From: Chondrosia reniformis
Taxonomy: Eukaryota > Porifera > Demospongiae > Chondrillida > Chondrillidae
Direction of reading: 5' to 3'
DNA length: 64,000 nucleotides
Assembly: GCA_947172415.1 (NCBI GenBank)
Contig: OX359194.1
Span: 2,046,001-2,110,000 of the forward strand
The notes below the pieces were generated by a model, which worked only from the letters and a program-made list of their open reading frames with translations, did no database searches and was not told where the DNA came from. Shown here in pieces: positions 32,956-45,734 of this stretch (the stretch's first letter is position 1; every line of letters starts with the position of its first letter). Made by a program: the position numbers and the translations under genes.

Positions 32956-33971
32956 TTAGCTTGATGTTGCAGGACCTCCTGAAGATGTATGTGTTGCAAT
33001 TGTATAATTTGAATGTAGCAAGTTGACACAGTGTGCACAGGGATAAAGAATTCTTTTTATTCTCTGTCTAATTGCGGGAAAATATAACATTATTAAAATG
33101 GGTGACGGCAGTAAAGATAGGTATACCAATGCCCCTTCTAGCTTGACAATGATATTGTCTAGGGTTTTACTTTTATTTGATTCTAAAAATGTTGCAATTA
33201 GAATTGGAATGACTTGTCCAATCACGCTAATGGTATTGCCAATTAGAAGAAAGAAAGTAAACCTCACTAAGGCCTTCTTGATCTCGCCATGCATCTTCTG
33301 TGATAATCTTACCACGAATGTAGCATGTGGCCATTATGGGTACAGTGATTGTAATGATATAAACTGAAATGCAATAAATCAGAAAGTAAATTGCTACAAA
33401 GATGTATGACTCAAACCCAGATGTATCAGAAAGACAAGTAGCACCTTCAAACACAATTACCTTCAAAACTCTTGGTGAATACAAAGCACTACTGATGGCA
33501 GCAGCCACTATCCATATAAGGATGCAGGATATTAGCAGAGAGTACGCATTTATCACTGGCTTTCTAAATCTCACCATGGTGTAAACTATTACGGCAAACA
33601 CTGCCATATAGCTTAGTCTACCTGCTCCACCAGTTAGTATAATCCAAAGAATAAACCTGCAAAGGCCTTCATTGGTATTAAGAGTAGGGCTTGCACTAGT
33701 AATAACAGCTGTTAAATCAACTAATAATACCTCCAATTGCAACAATGATGCAGCCAAGTGTCACATTGCTGAGTACCAAGCGAATATTCTTGGTTAAGCT
33801 CTTTTCAGAAATACCCATTACTCCTGCTAAAATATTTAGGATCAAGGCTGGACAAAGGATAATAATAAACTCCACCAGAGGATACACCCCAAAATCATTT
33901 AAATCGGTATCAGTATCGTTATAATTTGGTAACACAGAATTGGTAAAGTTGGCAGAAGACAGATCCTCCAT
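32956..33971 (-). pseudogene. Seven-transmembrane receptor, frameshifted
   Basis: Three overlapping frames together form one GPCR-like protein of about 330 residues. The first (from ATG at 33,971) has N-glycosylation sites NFT and NDT, then two membrane segments (EFIIILCPALILNILAGVMG; SNVTLGCIIVAIGG). The second (33,227-33,757) has GLCRFILWI and membrane segments around YMAVFAVIVYTMVRF, LLISCILIWIVAAAIS and IYCISVYIITITVPIM. The third (32,956-33,315) has KALVRFTFFLLIGNTISVIG and LLPSPILIMLYFPAIRQRIK. The frame changes at about 33,720-33,745 and 33,290-33,315 are too close for introns of normal size. So it is a pseudogene, or there are two base errors. The GPCR subfamily is not assigned. Confidence 0.75.
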
Positions 33972-34018
33972 TCTGGCTTCGTAAACAAAGTCATATACTT
34001 GTTGAAGATGTGTAATTG

Positions 34019-34908
34019 GTCAAATCAGATAAGGGACACTGCTTCACACCTAATAAGGGAATGGCAGAAGTGCACCTGATCACACCATCAGACACATTTC
34101 CAAAGTGAGACAGTATGTCTGGAGACAGCCCTCCTCTAAGAATAACACTATCATGAATCAGTTACTAATATAATTTAGACTATTATTCATAAGTAATTTT
34201 AATATATATTTTCTCATTCATAATCTAATGTATAGTTATGATGTTTGTTTTGTCTTCCCTGTATTATTGTCACCAATCCATCTAATTATGTATTGTATGA
34301 AAGACAATTAGGTCTTTTAATTTCATCACCAATCAGTTATCCATATATAATTCATGTTATCTTTATCCATCTATCATTGTTTTACCATACTACCCTGGTG
34401 TATAAACGAATTAACAAAAAGACTAGGTTATAGAAATCTAAAATACTTCACATTTCTACAGTCTGCAATATCTGTTATCTGTTCCCTTGCTTAGTCAAAT
34501 CATGAGTTACAAAAACTTTTAATATGGCAAAGGTAGGCATGGAGTAACAATGAAGTAAAAGAGAAAGTCAGAGAACCGGAAATTAATTAAATAAACTACA
34601 CAAAATCATGAGGACTCTAGTGAAGGTGAGAGATTGGCCAAATGGGAGATAATGTTTGAGAGAATGACTTAACTGAATATTGACCTTGTTGTTCACTTAC
34701 TTTCTCAGATTTTTGATTTCTTTCTCTAAGATATTCTCAATGTCTCTGTTATCTCATTTCATCCTAACTTGGTTTAGTAGAAGCAGACTTTACAAACAAG
34801 ATGATCGAGGAGATTCACCTCTATAAAGAAGTAGGAGTGTACTAAGTACACTGGACGATATATAGACACTGGACACACCCCCTAGATACTCATACACTAC
34901 TGTACGTA
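34019..34908. repeat. Partial fourth copy of the LYAR upstream region
   Basis: Aligns with about 27,371-28,105 (and 815-1,555), from CAAATCAGATAAGGGACACT through the GAGTGTACTAAGTACACTGG palindrome to CACCCCCTAGATACTC. Divergence is higher than among units 1-3, and it has an insertion at about 34,180-34,430. No LYAR exon follows. Confidence 0.85.
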
Positions 34909-35195
34909 TAGTATAGGACTATGAGGTGCCATTTGTTCCAGTCCAAAACTATCATTTCTTGTCTATTTAGCTACAAGGGACCGATTTAGTATATCGACTA
35001 AATGATTGCCGATTTAGTAAATCCACCTGTCGATTTACGCTCTTACCCCTTAAGAAGCCTTATGCCACTACATACACACTATAAGGACATAACAATTACA
35101 ATAATTTTTTTTGCTCGCCTGACCAAGGCTTATATCACTGCTACACCCATGAACATCAAGACCTTTCCACAACACCGTTATATATAAACTGTTAT

Positions 35196-35345
35196 ATTGT
35201 TAGATGATAAGGATTTCTTCCAACTGGACCCAACCTATAAATCTTTGAGGTGGTTCATCTTTTAGTCTTTAATGCTCAAAAGACAGTAACTCATGCATGT
35301 GTCACTGAAGAAATCCCTCAGGGTCGAAAAAGAACTAACTGCTGT
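35196..35345. repeat. Foldback-family repeat, partial
   Basis: Begins with the inverse of the family tail (GATAAGGATTTCTTCCAACT), then the ATCTTTGAGGTGGTTCATCT arm and the core CACTGAAGAAATCCCTCAGG. See the full copies at 49,228-49,395, 50,181-50,367, 57,183-57,291 and 57,855-57,967. Confidence 0.7.
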
Positions 35346-35490
35346 GCCCAGTTAGATCTGACTATAAGTTCTAGATCCTGAGATATATCTTTCAAATTTG
35401 TGAGGAAGAAAGTGGAAGTGCCCAATCATCCAGGTATTCACAAATCAATAGAACCACTGTACTTGAATGTAAAGATATATTTTCGATTAG

Positions 35491-35568
35491 GAACAATGCG
35501 AGTTGTTTTTTGAGATTATTCCAGAACATCTCATTTTAAAAATAATTTATCGTATGATTAGCATGTAG
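35491..35568 (+). pseudogene. Orphan terminal exon of a second receptor tyrosine phosphatase
   Basis: An acceptor (CGATTAG) is followed by EQCELFFEIIPEHL, which matches the last exon of the downstream gene (EQFKLCFEIIQEHM at 45,403) in phase, position and motif, and by a TAG stop at 35,566. No other exon of this copy is seen upstream. It is best read as the stub of a tandem paralogue. Confidence 0.7.
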
Positions 35569-36191
35569 TGGTAGTGACAAGTAAGTGTTTGTGTTAACAT
35601 TACGCATCCAATCAAATCTACCTTAAATTGGCGTCAGTTTCCTGTAATCGGAGCGGATATATTTATAATTCCAGATTATACGATATTATATATGCCATAT
35701 ATGTATACGGAGCTGATGGACATACATATACGTATCCAAAATAGGAGCACTTACACATATCGACATAATTATATTGTTTGCGCTAAATTGCACACGCCGC
35801 CGCTCGCTTGCGGTCTCTGTATAGCTAAGTGTCCAACTGTAGAACCGTGACAGTCAGACTATCAAAGTGAGTCGATTAACTTGTAGTTTGTAAATAGCTA
35901 GCGTGTAGTCTATTGTTATTTTTTTATTCATGCTATGTATGTTCAGAGAAGTGCAGTTTTTCTTAGTCTATATAGATCTGTGTAAAGATATTACAATTTC
36001 TAGGACTACCGCTTTGATCTCTAATTTAATTGAAAGTATAATTGAAGTATTTTCAAAAAAATCTCGGTCTGTGTATATACGGATTATAAATAGATAATAT
36101 ATATATCATTAAGGATTTAACTGTGCAATATTATTTATGCATAGATATAACTTCATAATTGTAAAGGCCAATAGTGTGAAATTGAAAGAAA

Positions 36192-39100
36192 ATGAAGTAT
36201 ACATTTCTGATCCAGTGTTTAGTGGTACTCCTCTCCGTGTATGCAACACTAACAGGTAGGGCATGGTTGAATTCTTTAAGAGCTAGACAATGATACATTC
36301 AAAAATGTACTTTTCAACTGATATTGTTGGAAATTAAACATGCCAGTTGATATATACAGTGCAAGTTACAATATATATACTAAGGTAATCTAATATATGA
36401 TATATAAATATATATATACATCTTATGCTTTATGTATATACATACATACATATACTGCAATGCATCAATTGTCACATTATCACTAAACTAATTATATAAT
36501 CCTGTATAATATAGGTTAAAGTCATGAGGTTCGCATATATATATAATAACTCACTCTATATCTCTCTTGTAGTCTGTCAGAACATAACAGTAGGTGGGAT
36601 AAATGAGACCCTGTCCATTTCACCCACATTTGGTGGCTTAGTACTACTGATTTGCTCACAGAGCACACCTAGAAGAAAGGATTGGTATACAGATTATACT
36701 CGTGTAATGAACACATCTGGAGTAATAGCTACAACTCCAGGACAAACTAGAACGTTGGCATTCCTTAACTTTGATACATCACATGAAGGAACTTATAGTT
36801 GTGTACTTTCAAGTAATGCTTCTCGTAATATTAATGAAACTACAGCTTATACTGTTATATTAGGTTAGAGCTATATATATATGATATGAATTATACTGAA
36901 GGTATATATATAAGCTAATATATATAACAGTCTATAATAGCTGAGAATATATATATGTGTGTGTGTGTATTATGTATATCCTTTGTATAAAATATATTGT
37001 GTCATATTATATATACAAAATACTGTAAAAGGGCAGGATTATATACATCAGTCTTTACGCTAAGACCTGATGTAAGTAAACCTGTAATGTTGGAGTGGGA
37101 CTCACCTGACAGAGATATGGGATCACCATTATACACTATAATAGAATCATAGTTATTTATATACTCCACAAGTTGGACAACTTAACACTATACAGATGTA
37201 ACTGGAGTCATGACATTGTCCATCGATCTCCACCTTCAATGTAATTTATACTGGAACATCTGTATCTATGTTTATTTCCTTGAAGTGGTTTGCAGGGGAG
37301 GATCATATTGTATATATATATTATGTACAAACATGTATAAATCACTTGTATAGTGCTATATAGATGGGGTCAAGTAACCCTAGTGTGCATGTCAAACAGT
37401 ACACTTAAACCAATGATAATTATAATATTATTGCATATTTCCCTTCAGAGACACCTCAGCCAGATAAGCCTTCTAACCAATTGCTACCAAACGATAAGCC
37501 ACTTGTCATCCCAGCTGTAATTGTGCCACTTCTATTAGTTTTAATTGTAGTGATTATAATTGTAATACTTGGAATTATTCTCTACTTAAAGTGAGTGTTA
37601 ATACAAATTTATATATGTATATATACTCAATATAATATATACTTCCTATTGTAAAGGCGAAACAACAAATTATCGAATTTAAACCTAAGGAGTACAATGT
37701 ATCTAGCAACTAGAAAACTTAATATAAAGTCAAAAGTAGAATATCTAGACTCTGGTATGTTTAAACTGTTATATAATTAAGAGATAATTATGTCATAATG
37801 AACTATTTTTACATCTCCATGCATCCATTATCCTGCATGCATACACTACAACAAACAGGTACAGATACAGAATCTGGTTACAAAGAAAGAAGTATGTTTG
37901 TATATACAGTACAGTGGATGTATATTATATACATTGATTATGTATATAAATATATACAGTAGCTTGCAAGTGTATATACATGTTGTTACGAAGATATAGT
38001 CATATCCATAAATTATATACTATTAGGCAAACTTCTGTTTCTTCCATTCATATAATATTAAAATTCACTTCAGCTTATAAATGTTCAATGTGTGCAATAA
38101 CTTGATCTCATTATATATATATTCCTCCTGCAGTGAGTGTTGAGATTTATGCAAGGAGAAAAAAGGAAATGTCAGCAACATCTGTACCCTTGAAAGGTGA
38201 ACTCTGTTCATATATACATACGTACTATAGAGACTATAGAGAAATGGCCATGTTAGAGAGGTACATTTAGAGGAATGGCCATGTTAGGGTGGTACATTAA
38301 GAGGAATGGCCATGTTAGAGAGGTACATTAAGAGGAATGGCCATGTTAGAGAGGTACATTTAGAGGAATGGCCATGTTAGAGAGGTACATTAAGAGGAAT
38401 GGCCATGTTAGAGAGGTACATTAAGAGGAATGGCCATGTTAGGGTGGTACATTTAGAGGAATGGCCATGTTAGAGAGGTACATTAAGAGGAATGGCCATG
38501 TTAGAGAGGTACATTAAGAGGAATGGCCATGTTAGAGAGGTACATTAAGAGGAATGGCCATGTTAGAGAGGTACATTTAGAGGAATGGCCATGTTAGAGA
38601 GGTACATTAAGAGGAATGGCCATGTTAGAGAGGTACATTAAGAGGAATGGCCATGTTAGAGAGGTACATTAAGAGGAATGGCCATGTTAGAGAGGTACAT
38701 TAAGAGGAATGGCCATGTTAGAGTGGTACATTAAGAGGAATGGCCATGTTAGAGAGGTACATTAAGAGAAATGGCCATGTTAGAGAGGTACATTAAGAGG
38801 AATGGCCATGTTAGAGAGGTACATTAAGAGAAATGGCCATGTTAGAGTGGTACATTAAGAGGAATGGCCATGTTAGAGTGGTACATTAAGAGGAATGGCC
38901 ATGTTAGAGAGGTACATTTAGAGGAATGGCCATGTTAGAGTGGTACATTAAGAGGAATGGCCATGTTAGAGTGGTACATTAAGAGGAATGGCCATGTTAG
39001 AGTGGTACATTTAGAGGAATGGCCATGTTAGAGAGGTACATTAAGAGGAATGGCCATGTTAGAGAGGTACATTAGTGAAGTAGTCACATTAGGGAAGTAT

Positions 39101-42100
39101 ATATAATCACATTATCATATTATTACATTAGCAAAGTAATTATATACTTAAGGAATAAAACAATTGAAGTATATGATATATCTCTTAAATGAATATATAT
39201 TAATTATTGAGTACTAGATTCTTTAGTGTACCCATTTACATACAAGTAATTAGACACTTTGAATAATACATACGTAATATGTGTACGTATATAAATAAAA
39301 TAATTGTGTAAAGCCATTCAAAATTTAAGTAGTTTATTTTATTTTTTCTACTTGGATTAGATGACGACAGTTTGAATAGACCAGTTACTATAGGAAAGTT
39401 TCCTAATCATGTCAAAAAGCTTAGTAAAAATAACTTCAAAGGTTTTCATGAAGAATTTGAGGTACGTATAAATTATCCACATGCATGTAAATATGTATGT
39501 ATTTATATATTTGTATAATTATAATTGTATAATTGATTATATATTGTTTACCCCCTAAGCATTGTGTATTATTATTTCTTTCTCATTTTGTAGACCTTTG
39601 TCAAAGATCCAAATGAAATCGGCACTGCTTCAATAGCAGAGTCTAACAAAAACAAGAATAAATATCAAAACATATACACGTGTAAGTATTATTGGTATAC
39701 CATTAAAATACCTTCCTCTTAATGCATAATAATGTAACTGACCTGTGGTGATAAAAGAAGCACAAAAAGTCACAGTCATTAGTCCCTATATTTGTGTATG
39801 TATCCACTGAGCCATATTTTATTTAATATCTATGTATAGATATGTATACGTACTTATTGTGATGGCCCATACAATGATCTAGGAATATATAGTACGTATA
39901 TACACTTGATTATCTGAACCCTCTTCTCTATATAGTTGACCACTCCAGAGTTGTCTTAACAGTTCCAGACAGAAATGGCAGTGAATATATTAATGCTTCC
40001 TATATTTATGTGAGGGTCCTATGTACGTATGCATCCCATGGAGGCATGCGGGCATTCTGTGTAGACTGGTCACTATATATATATACATATTGTCCTTTGT
40101 TTCCTACCAAATGGAGGCCTAAATAAAAATTCCCTTAATTTAAAATGCGTTACACCCTGGATTTTATGATAATGTGCCCATTCTGTTTCTATAGGTCCTT
40201 TCTTGGAGCTATATGAATTATATATTTAAATTATATTATATTACCATGGTATTTTGTAATTAACTTGCACTGTATGATCATTACCATGAGTCCATGAGTC
40301 CATGCAAATATATGTATTGATTATGTATATATTATTAGGTCTATTATTATGTATATCAATCACATTCATATATATACGTATATCACACATACGTATCTGT
40401 ACACAGGGTTACAAAGCAAAGAATTATTATATTGCCACAGAAGGTACAGTATCTTTAGATTGTATGCATAATCTTTGCATTACATCTTGAATTGTAATAA
40501 AATTTTCTTTTATATATGTACTTTCAACTGATTATTGTCATTGATATTTATGATAGCAAGGCTTTATAGTCTAATATAATATCTGATTTCTCACCTTCTG
40601 TGTACATACCTGACATAAATATGGCTACATAATTGCCTACAGTCATGTGTATATGTATACTCTTCACCGACCAGGTCCCACTCCAGATGGAGTAGCAGCC
40701 TTTTGGCAGATGGTTTGGGATAATAAATCTCCAGTCATTGTCATGTTGACCCAACCCGAAGAGAAGGTAAAGGTAGAGAGTATTTATCTTCATCCTTCAC
40801 AACAGAATATCTTCTTCCTTCACCACTTATATAAACATATACGTGCATAAATAATTCATGTAAGTACCATATAATAAATTGCTATAAAGCTAGGGAATTA
40901 ATAATATTAATTAAAGGTGTTCTATGAATTGGTCCAGAATTAATGCAATTCTTTCAATAACCTCAGAAAATTTATATGTGAGGTCCTATACTGAGCACTT
41001 AATATATATAAATGAATGACTTTGTGTCTTTGAATCAATATTTGGATGTTTACATGCATTAAAATATAAGTATATTTACGTATCTTGTTTTTACGTTTTA
41101 CTTAATTTTTTTATATATAGTTAATATTTTGTGCTACGTGTATAAGTGTTAGACCTATGTATGTAGCAAGCAAAGTTGGTTTGTTTATGCTCTTTTTCTT
41201 TTCCCATATTCTCAGGGTGAATGCAAGCCATACTGGAACAGTAACCTGTCAGAGACCTTTCAGACTAGGAATAATATGACAGTAGTAGTGAACAACTACC
41301 TTGGGTTTGCTGATTATGAAGTCAGAACCATGACAGTCCTAAATGTAAATGTCTTTTTCTAGGCTTGCATTGAAGATGTAATACTTATATAGCTTTTCCC
41401 TTACTTACACAGATGGCTGATAAACGAGCACATAGCCACAATCTTCATCACTTCCTGTATACCGGATGGCCAGACCATGGTGTCCCACAATTTCCATATT
41501 CACTGGTGAAGCTGAGTCAGCAAGTGAGGAAAAAGGACAGCAGAAGTACTGCACCAATCGTTGTGCATTGCAGGTATAGAATAAAATATACTTTTATGCT
41601 GTATAGCCGGAAAATTTAACGGCATATAAATTTGACAGTTTAAACTGGCTCAGCTAGATTCGTGACATTATCCAGTCAATAATGATCATGTATGCGCTGC
41701 CCGGTGTCATTGTCACATATAGCTATACAGCCGTAACTTTGTTTTATGCAGACAAAAATATCAACGGATCTAAATTTGGCAAAAATCTGTGAGATTACCA
41801 AACTGTAAAATTAAAATCCCTGTAACATTATCTGGCTATATATTAATCCTCCTCGGAGCCATGTGAATAACTTACATTATCTACTCTCTTCATCTTGATA
41901 TGTATATATTCCTATATACATGTATACGAATACGTATATATACTATAATAGGCCTAGGGATTTGATCTTATATAAATACAAATACATATGCTCTAAACTT
42001 ATATAGATGTTTTGATTTCTCTTCCAGCAATGGAGCCGGACGTACTGGTATGTTCATTGCTATTGATGCTATGTTGCAGAGATTGAAGGAGAGAGATGAT

Positions 42101-45100
42101 CTCAATATTTATGAGTTTGTTACTGAAATGAGATCAGCGAGAACTTTCATGGTTCAGACCAAGGTTTACATGTGTATACTATAACTATATACACTATACA
42201 TAAACATTGGACCCTTTAAAAGTATTCAATTTGCACTGTATCTAGGAGCAGTATATCTTCATACATGATGCCCTACAAGACTATTTGGCTTGCGGAACCA
42301 CTTCTGTAGCAGCTAATGATTTGAATGAGTTGATATCAAGAATGTGTAAAGTAACAGAAGATAGAAGGAAGACTGGATTTGAGAAGCAGTTTGAAGTAGG
42401 TATTATGAGAAAATTATAGACAATTATATATATGATAATTGATTGTCTTTGTGCATCGGCACGCTACTGTACTTGGATACAAAAATTGAATGTTTCGACC
42501 CATAGGTCTTAATCAGCATGTATATTAATGTTGCTAATTACGTACATACATATGTAGATAATCAATTTTCTATTAGGTGCTTCGGCGCATTTGTCAGTCC
42601 ACCACTTCAGAGGATAAGGCTTATGCAAAGAAAGCAAGTATAGCAAAAAAGAACAGATATTCTGACAGATATCCGTGTGAGTCATTATATGAAATATTTA
42701 TTTACATTAAGTGCATGCTAAGGATTCACAGAAGATCAAGATAAAGAAAAAGACAGGATCACTGATGAAGGATGGAATTCCCAGAAACGGCTGTCTGACC
42801 CAGTGGAGAAGAAGATGAAAAAGGGAAAAGAAGGAAGAAAAGACTCCTGTATCTTCATCCAAAGCTCTCTTCAGGTTTAGTTCCCCTATAGGCTCTTTTA
42901 CAGAATAGGTATAGCATGTAGGAAAATGGTATCTTTTTCATGCATATACATAGGCCTAAAGTGGCAATTAAATAGCATAATACAGTATATACATATTAGG
43001 TGAAAGGGACAAATTTAAAGACAGAGACACTTTGTTATATATTGCATGAGTTATTCTACAAATCAAGTTGTCCTTATTATATATGATACATAGACTCTAT
43101 GAAGCATCTGTCAGTATTAGGGAATTCACAAAAGAGTGGACATGTCTACATAAATGCTTCCCAAGTGCAGGTACATATATATAACTGTCTGTCAACTGTT
43201 CTCATCCCTCGTATACGTATATCCAAATATACAGTTTTGTGTTGTATTACCCACTAAAAGCCATTATGGCTTTTTCATTACTCTTTATTGACTTTTACAT
43301 CAGTTTCTGCTCTTGGTGGTGCAGTTAATATATACTTAATCAAAGTGTTTTATATGCCTGTATGTAGAGTTACTCCAATCCTCGAGCCTTCATAGCTGCT
43401 CAGGCTCCAACGAAGAACACAAAAGAAGAGTTTTGGGAGCTTGTGTGGCAACATAAACCTCTCACAATAGTACTTCTGTGCGACTTTGTTGAAGACAACC
43501 AGGTTATCATTGCACGTGTACATGTATTTTTCATTTTTAATAATAATACCCCCAAATAGAGTATTATATAATATTTAAAATATTATGATGACTGTATATC
43601 TATCTATCTATCCATCTATTCATCTATATCTTTTATCATATATTATATTTAGAGTACATGTATTCCATTTTGGCCAAGTGTGGAGCATGGATCAGAATCA
43701 TACGGTTTAATTGATGTAGCTCCAAAGGCTGTTAGGAATCAGCACGGCTTTGTCCAATACACACTGGCACTCACAAACTCTAAAGAGGTTAATAATATTA
43801 TATTTGGCGGGCTTCTACGCTACGGCGCGTTGTACGCCGGCGTCTCCCACGCGTGCAAGTGACTTCCACATCCTTGGGATAAGGAATTGCACAACTGTAC
43901 GCAGCATGGAAGTATTTACATGTTACGAACAACGATAAAAAATGGCGTCTTTACGATAAAACATGGCGTCTTACTGCGGGAATTCGAGACTGGACGCTCT
44001 TCTCCGCAGCGGCGAATTTTCGTAAATGAAATACTTCTGGTCACTTCCCAATGCATTTCGTCCAGAAACGACGGAGTAAAGCGGTAACAAACAAACAAAC
44101 ACACAGACTCTACTAAATTATATATAATCTAATCTACAATACAGGAGTCTTTTCTTTTCTCTCTTTTTTCTTCTCTTCCTTCTTCTGCTCCACTGGGCAG
44201 ACAGCTCTTTATATATACACACATGTACACATATATACACACATACACCCATGTATGGAGCTCTGTTTATCATGTGTTAATTATAAATACCATAGTCGAT
44301 GTGTGCATATACATAGTACATATATGTACACATATAATTAATAGTTATAATTATATATATGGTATGGTTTATAAAAAAAGTCAATGTAGTATAATATATT
44401 ATGTACTTTTCCTTAACTTAGATCAATTCTATACCTTTTGAGGTGAATCTATTCCACACCAAATTATGGAAAGCTGACAGTTATCCTAAATTCTCTTCAC
44501 TGTTGAGAATAATGTCAAAAGTGCAGTCTATCCAGAAAGGACATTCAACACCTTGCGTAATTGCCTGCGAGTAAGCAGTGCTTGCAACAACCTAAGAATG
44601 TATCTATCTTACAATTTATATAATATATATATAGAAACCTAGTACATGTGGAATAATTAATGGACATTGTATAAGGGTGTATATAATTTGTTTTACTATA
44701 ATCTATACTATATCTATTAACCTTATTATAATATACGTATATATAGTGATGGTATGGGACGTACTGGTGTCTTCATAACTGTTATGTCTGAGATTGAAAG
44801 AATCACTTATGATGGAGAAATTGATGTATTTCAGACTATCAAAGCTATTCGGACACAGAGACCAAATATGGTTTCTACTGATGTGAGTATGTTACTTTAG
44901 TATAATATCTTTATTGAAATCCGAAGGTATTGTATATTCAATGGGAATTACAATTAGTTATTGAACTTTCCATATGTAACAGCACAAACAATTTCAAAAG
45001 TTTCAGAAAAATGATATTAAATTTTATATATTAATTATAAAGTTTCAATTCTCAGATCTTCATCAGCTGAAATGCATAATATTATACGTATATAGTTATT

Positions 45101-45504
45101 AACTATTATACTGAAACACTTCAATTAATTATAATTAAACTATACAATATCATGTATGTATATGTGGCATACCATGTAATGTATTATATAATATTATGGA
45201 TTATAAATTTTGAAAGATCTCACAGAAAAAAGATGCATGTATATATATATATTATATCTACTGTATGTACAATAAATGAAACACTTTCAATTGTGCATGT
45301 GGAATTTTCATACAGTGCACTTACTGTATATACTGTATGTATTATTTCACATTATACGTACACATGTATACATAATTATTATGACTTTATTTTCAATTAT
45401 AGGAACAATTCAAGTTGTGTTTTGAGATCATTCAGGAGCATATGCATTCATTTGATAATTACGAAACCTTAAAAAGAGCTTCTTGCAATAATTTGAGATG
45501 TTAA
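36192..45504 (+). CDS. Receptor-type protein tyrosine phosphatase, Ig-TM-D1-D2
   Basis: 830 residues in 22 phase-consistent exons: 36,192-36,255; 36,573-36,863; 37,449-37,590; 37,657-37,754; 37,859-37,891; 38,134-38,196; 39,361-39,461; 39,594-39,681; 39,936-40,009; 40,407-40,443; 40,675-40,766; 41,216-41,344; 41,413-41,573; 42,028-42,163; 42,246-42,395; 42,577-42,676; 43,094-43,170; 43,368-43,502; 43,653-43,787; 44,422-44,570; 44,747-44,882; 45,403-45,504. Exon 1 is a signal peptide (LIQCLVVLLSVYA); exon 2 one Ig-like domain (LICSQS, EGTYSCVLS); exon 3 the membrane helix (IPAVIVPLLLVLIVVIIIVI). D1 has YIATEGP, TGWPDHGVP, VHCSNGAGRTG and QTKEQY, so it should be active. D2 has ACDDGMGRTG (His lost) and no WPD motif, so it is probably a regulatory pseudophosphatase. 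It would dephosphorylate phosphotyrosine at the plasma membrane. The short ectodomain is unusual and a ruined FN3 exon lies in intron 2. Confidence 0.93.
37052..37152 (+). pseudogene. Ruined fibronectin type III exon in intron 2
   Basis: After an acceptor (CATCAG) and in the right phase for exon 2, the sequence reads LRPDVSKPVMLEWDSPDRDM then GSPLYTIIES and a TAG stop. This is the first half of an FN3 fold (LEW, GSPL). Related frames (DVTGVMTLS) follow. Skipping it joins exons 2 and 3 in frame because both introns are phase 1. Confidence 0.6.
38240..39073. repeat. 31-bp minisatellite in receptor phosphatase intron 6
   Basis: About 27 copies of a unit with AGGAATGGCCATGTTAGAGA and GGTACATTAAG. 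Variant positions (AGAGAGG or AGAGTGG or AGGGTGG; TTAAG or TTTAG) recur in blocks, suggesting several duplication rounds. Confidence 0.97.
42733..42965 (+). repeat. Dispersed repeat R1, copy in receptor phosphatase intron 16
   Basis: Contains CACTGATGAAGGATGGAATT, CAGTGGAGAAGAAGATGAAA, CTCTCTTCAGGTTTAGTTCC and the end GCATGTAGGAAAATGGTAT. Related copies are at 56,340-56,560, 56,748-56,912 and, inverted, 44,142-44,205. No coding frame; probably a short interspersed or miniature element. Confidence 0.75.
43797..44100. mobile_element. GC-richer SINE-like insertion in intron 19
   Basis: Starts near GGCGGGCTTCTACGCTACGG, is much richer in CpG than its surroundings and ends in a run of ACAAACAAACAAACACACAG, as short retroposon tails do. 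No ORF of note and no clear tRNA boxes recognised. The element class is a guess. Confidence 0.45.
44142..44205 (-). repeat. Dispersed repeat R1, inverted fragment
   Basis: Inverse of the CAGTGGAGAAGAAG to AAAAGACTCCTG part of R1. It abuts the SINE-like insertion. Confidence 0.65.
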
Positions 45505-45734
45505 ATTGTTATAAAATTATGCTTAACAGTTATAGTAGTTTATAATTATAGCAGGTATATATAATAATTCATTGTGTGTATTGGATATACACGAAATTAT
45601 GTAATTGTGGTCCATCTGAATATGTAAGAAGAGGATTTGACTATACTTTCGATTCAAAACTGATACTGAATTGTTAAAATCACACATAATATAATATTTA
45701 TTTAAATATAATAGTAAATGCAGTCTATATATGG
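45505..45734. other. Short convergent intergenic region
   Basis: 230 bp between the stop codons of the receptor phosphatase (+) and CEP290 (-). The two 3' ends probably share or overlap their untranslated parts. ATAATATAATATTTATTTAA is a likely AT-rich polyadenylation region. Confidence 0.5.

Larger units (their letters stand above)
34909..36191. other. Intergenic region upstream of the receptor phosphatase
   Basis: Contains the foldback remnant (35,196-35,345) and the orphan phosphatase exon (35,491-35,568). The 35,780-35,870 part is less AT-rich (ACACGCCGCCGCTCGCTTGC) and may hold the promoter or 5' leader of the gene starting at 36,192; AAAGTGAGT at about 35,863 is a possible leader donor. 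Confidence 0.4.

Noticed and set aside
33402..33584. Plus-strand ORF of 60 codons
   Set aside because: Antisense to the 7TM receptor pseudogene.
38240..39073. Possible CRISPR-like or satellite gene array
   Set aside because: Head-to-tail 31-bp units without spacers; an intronic VNTR.
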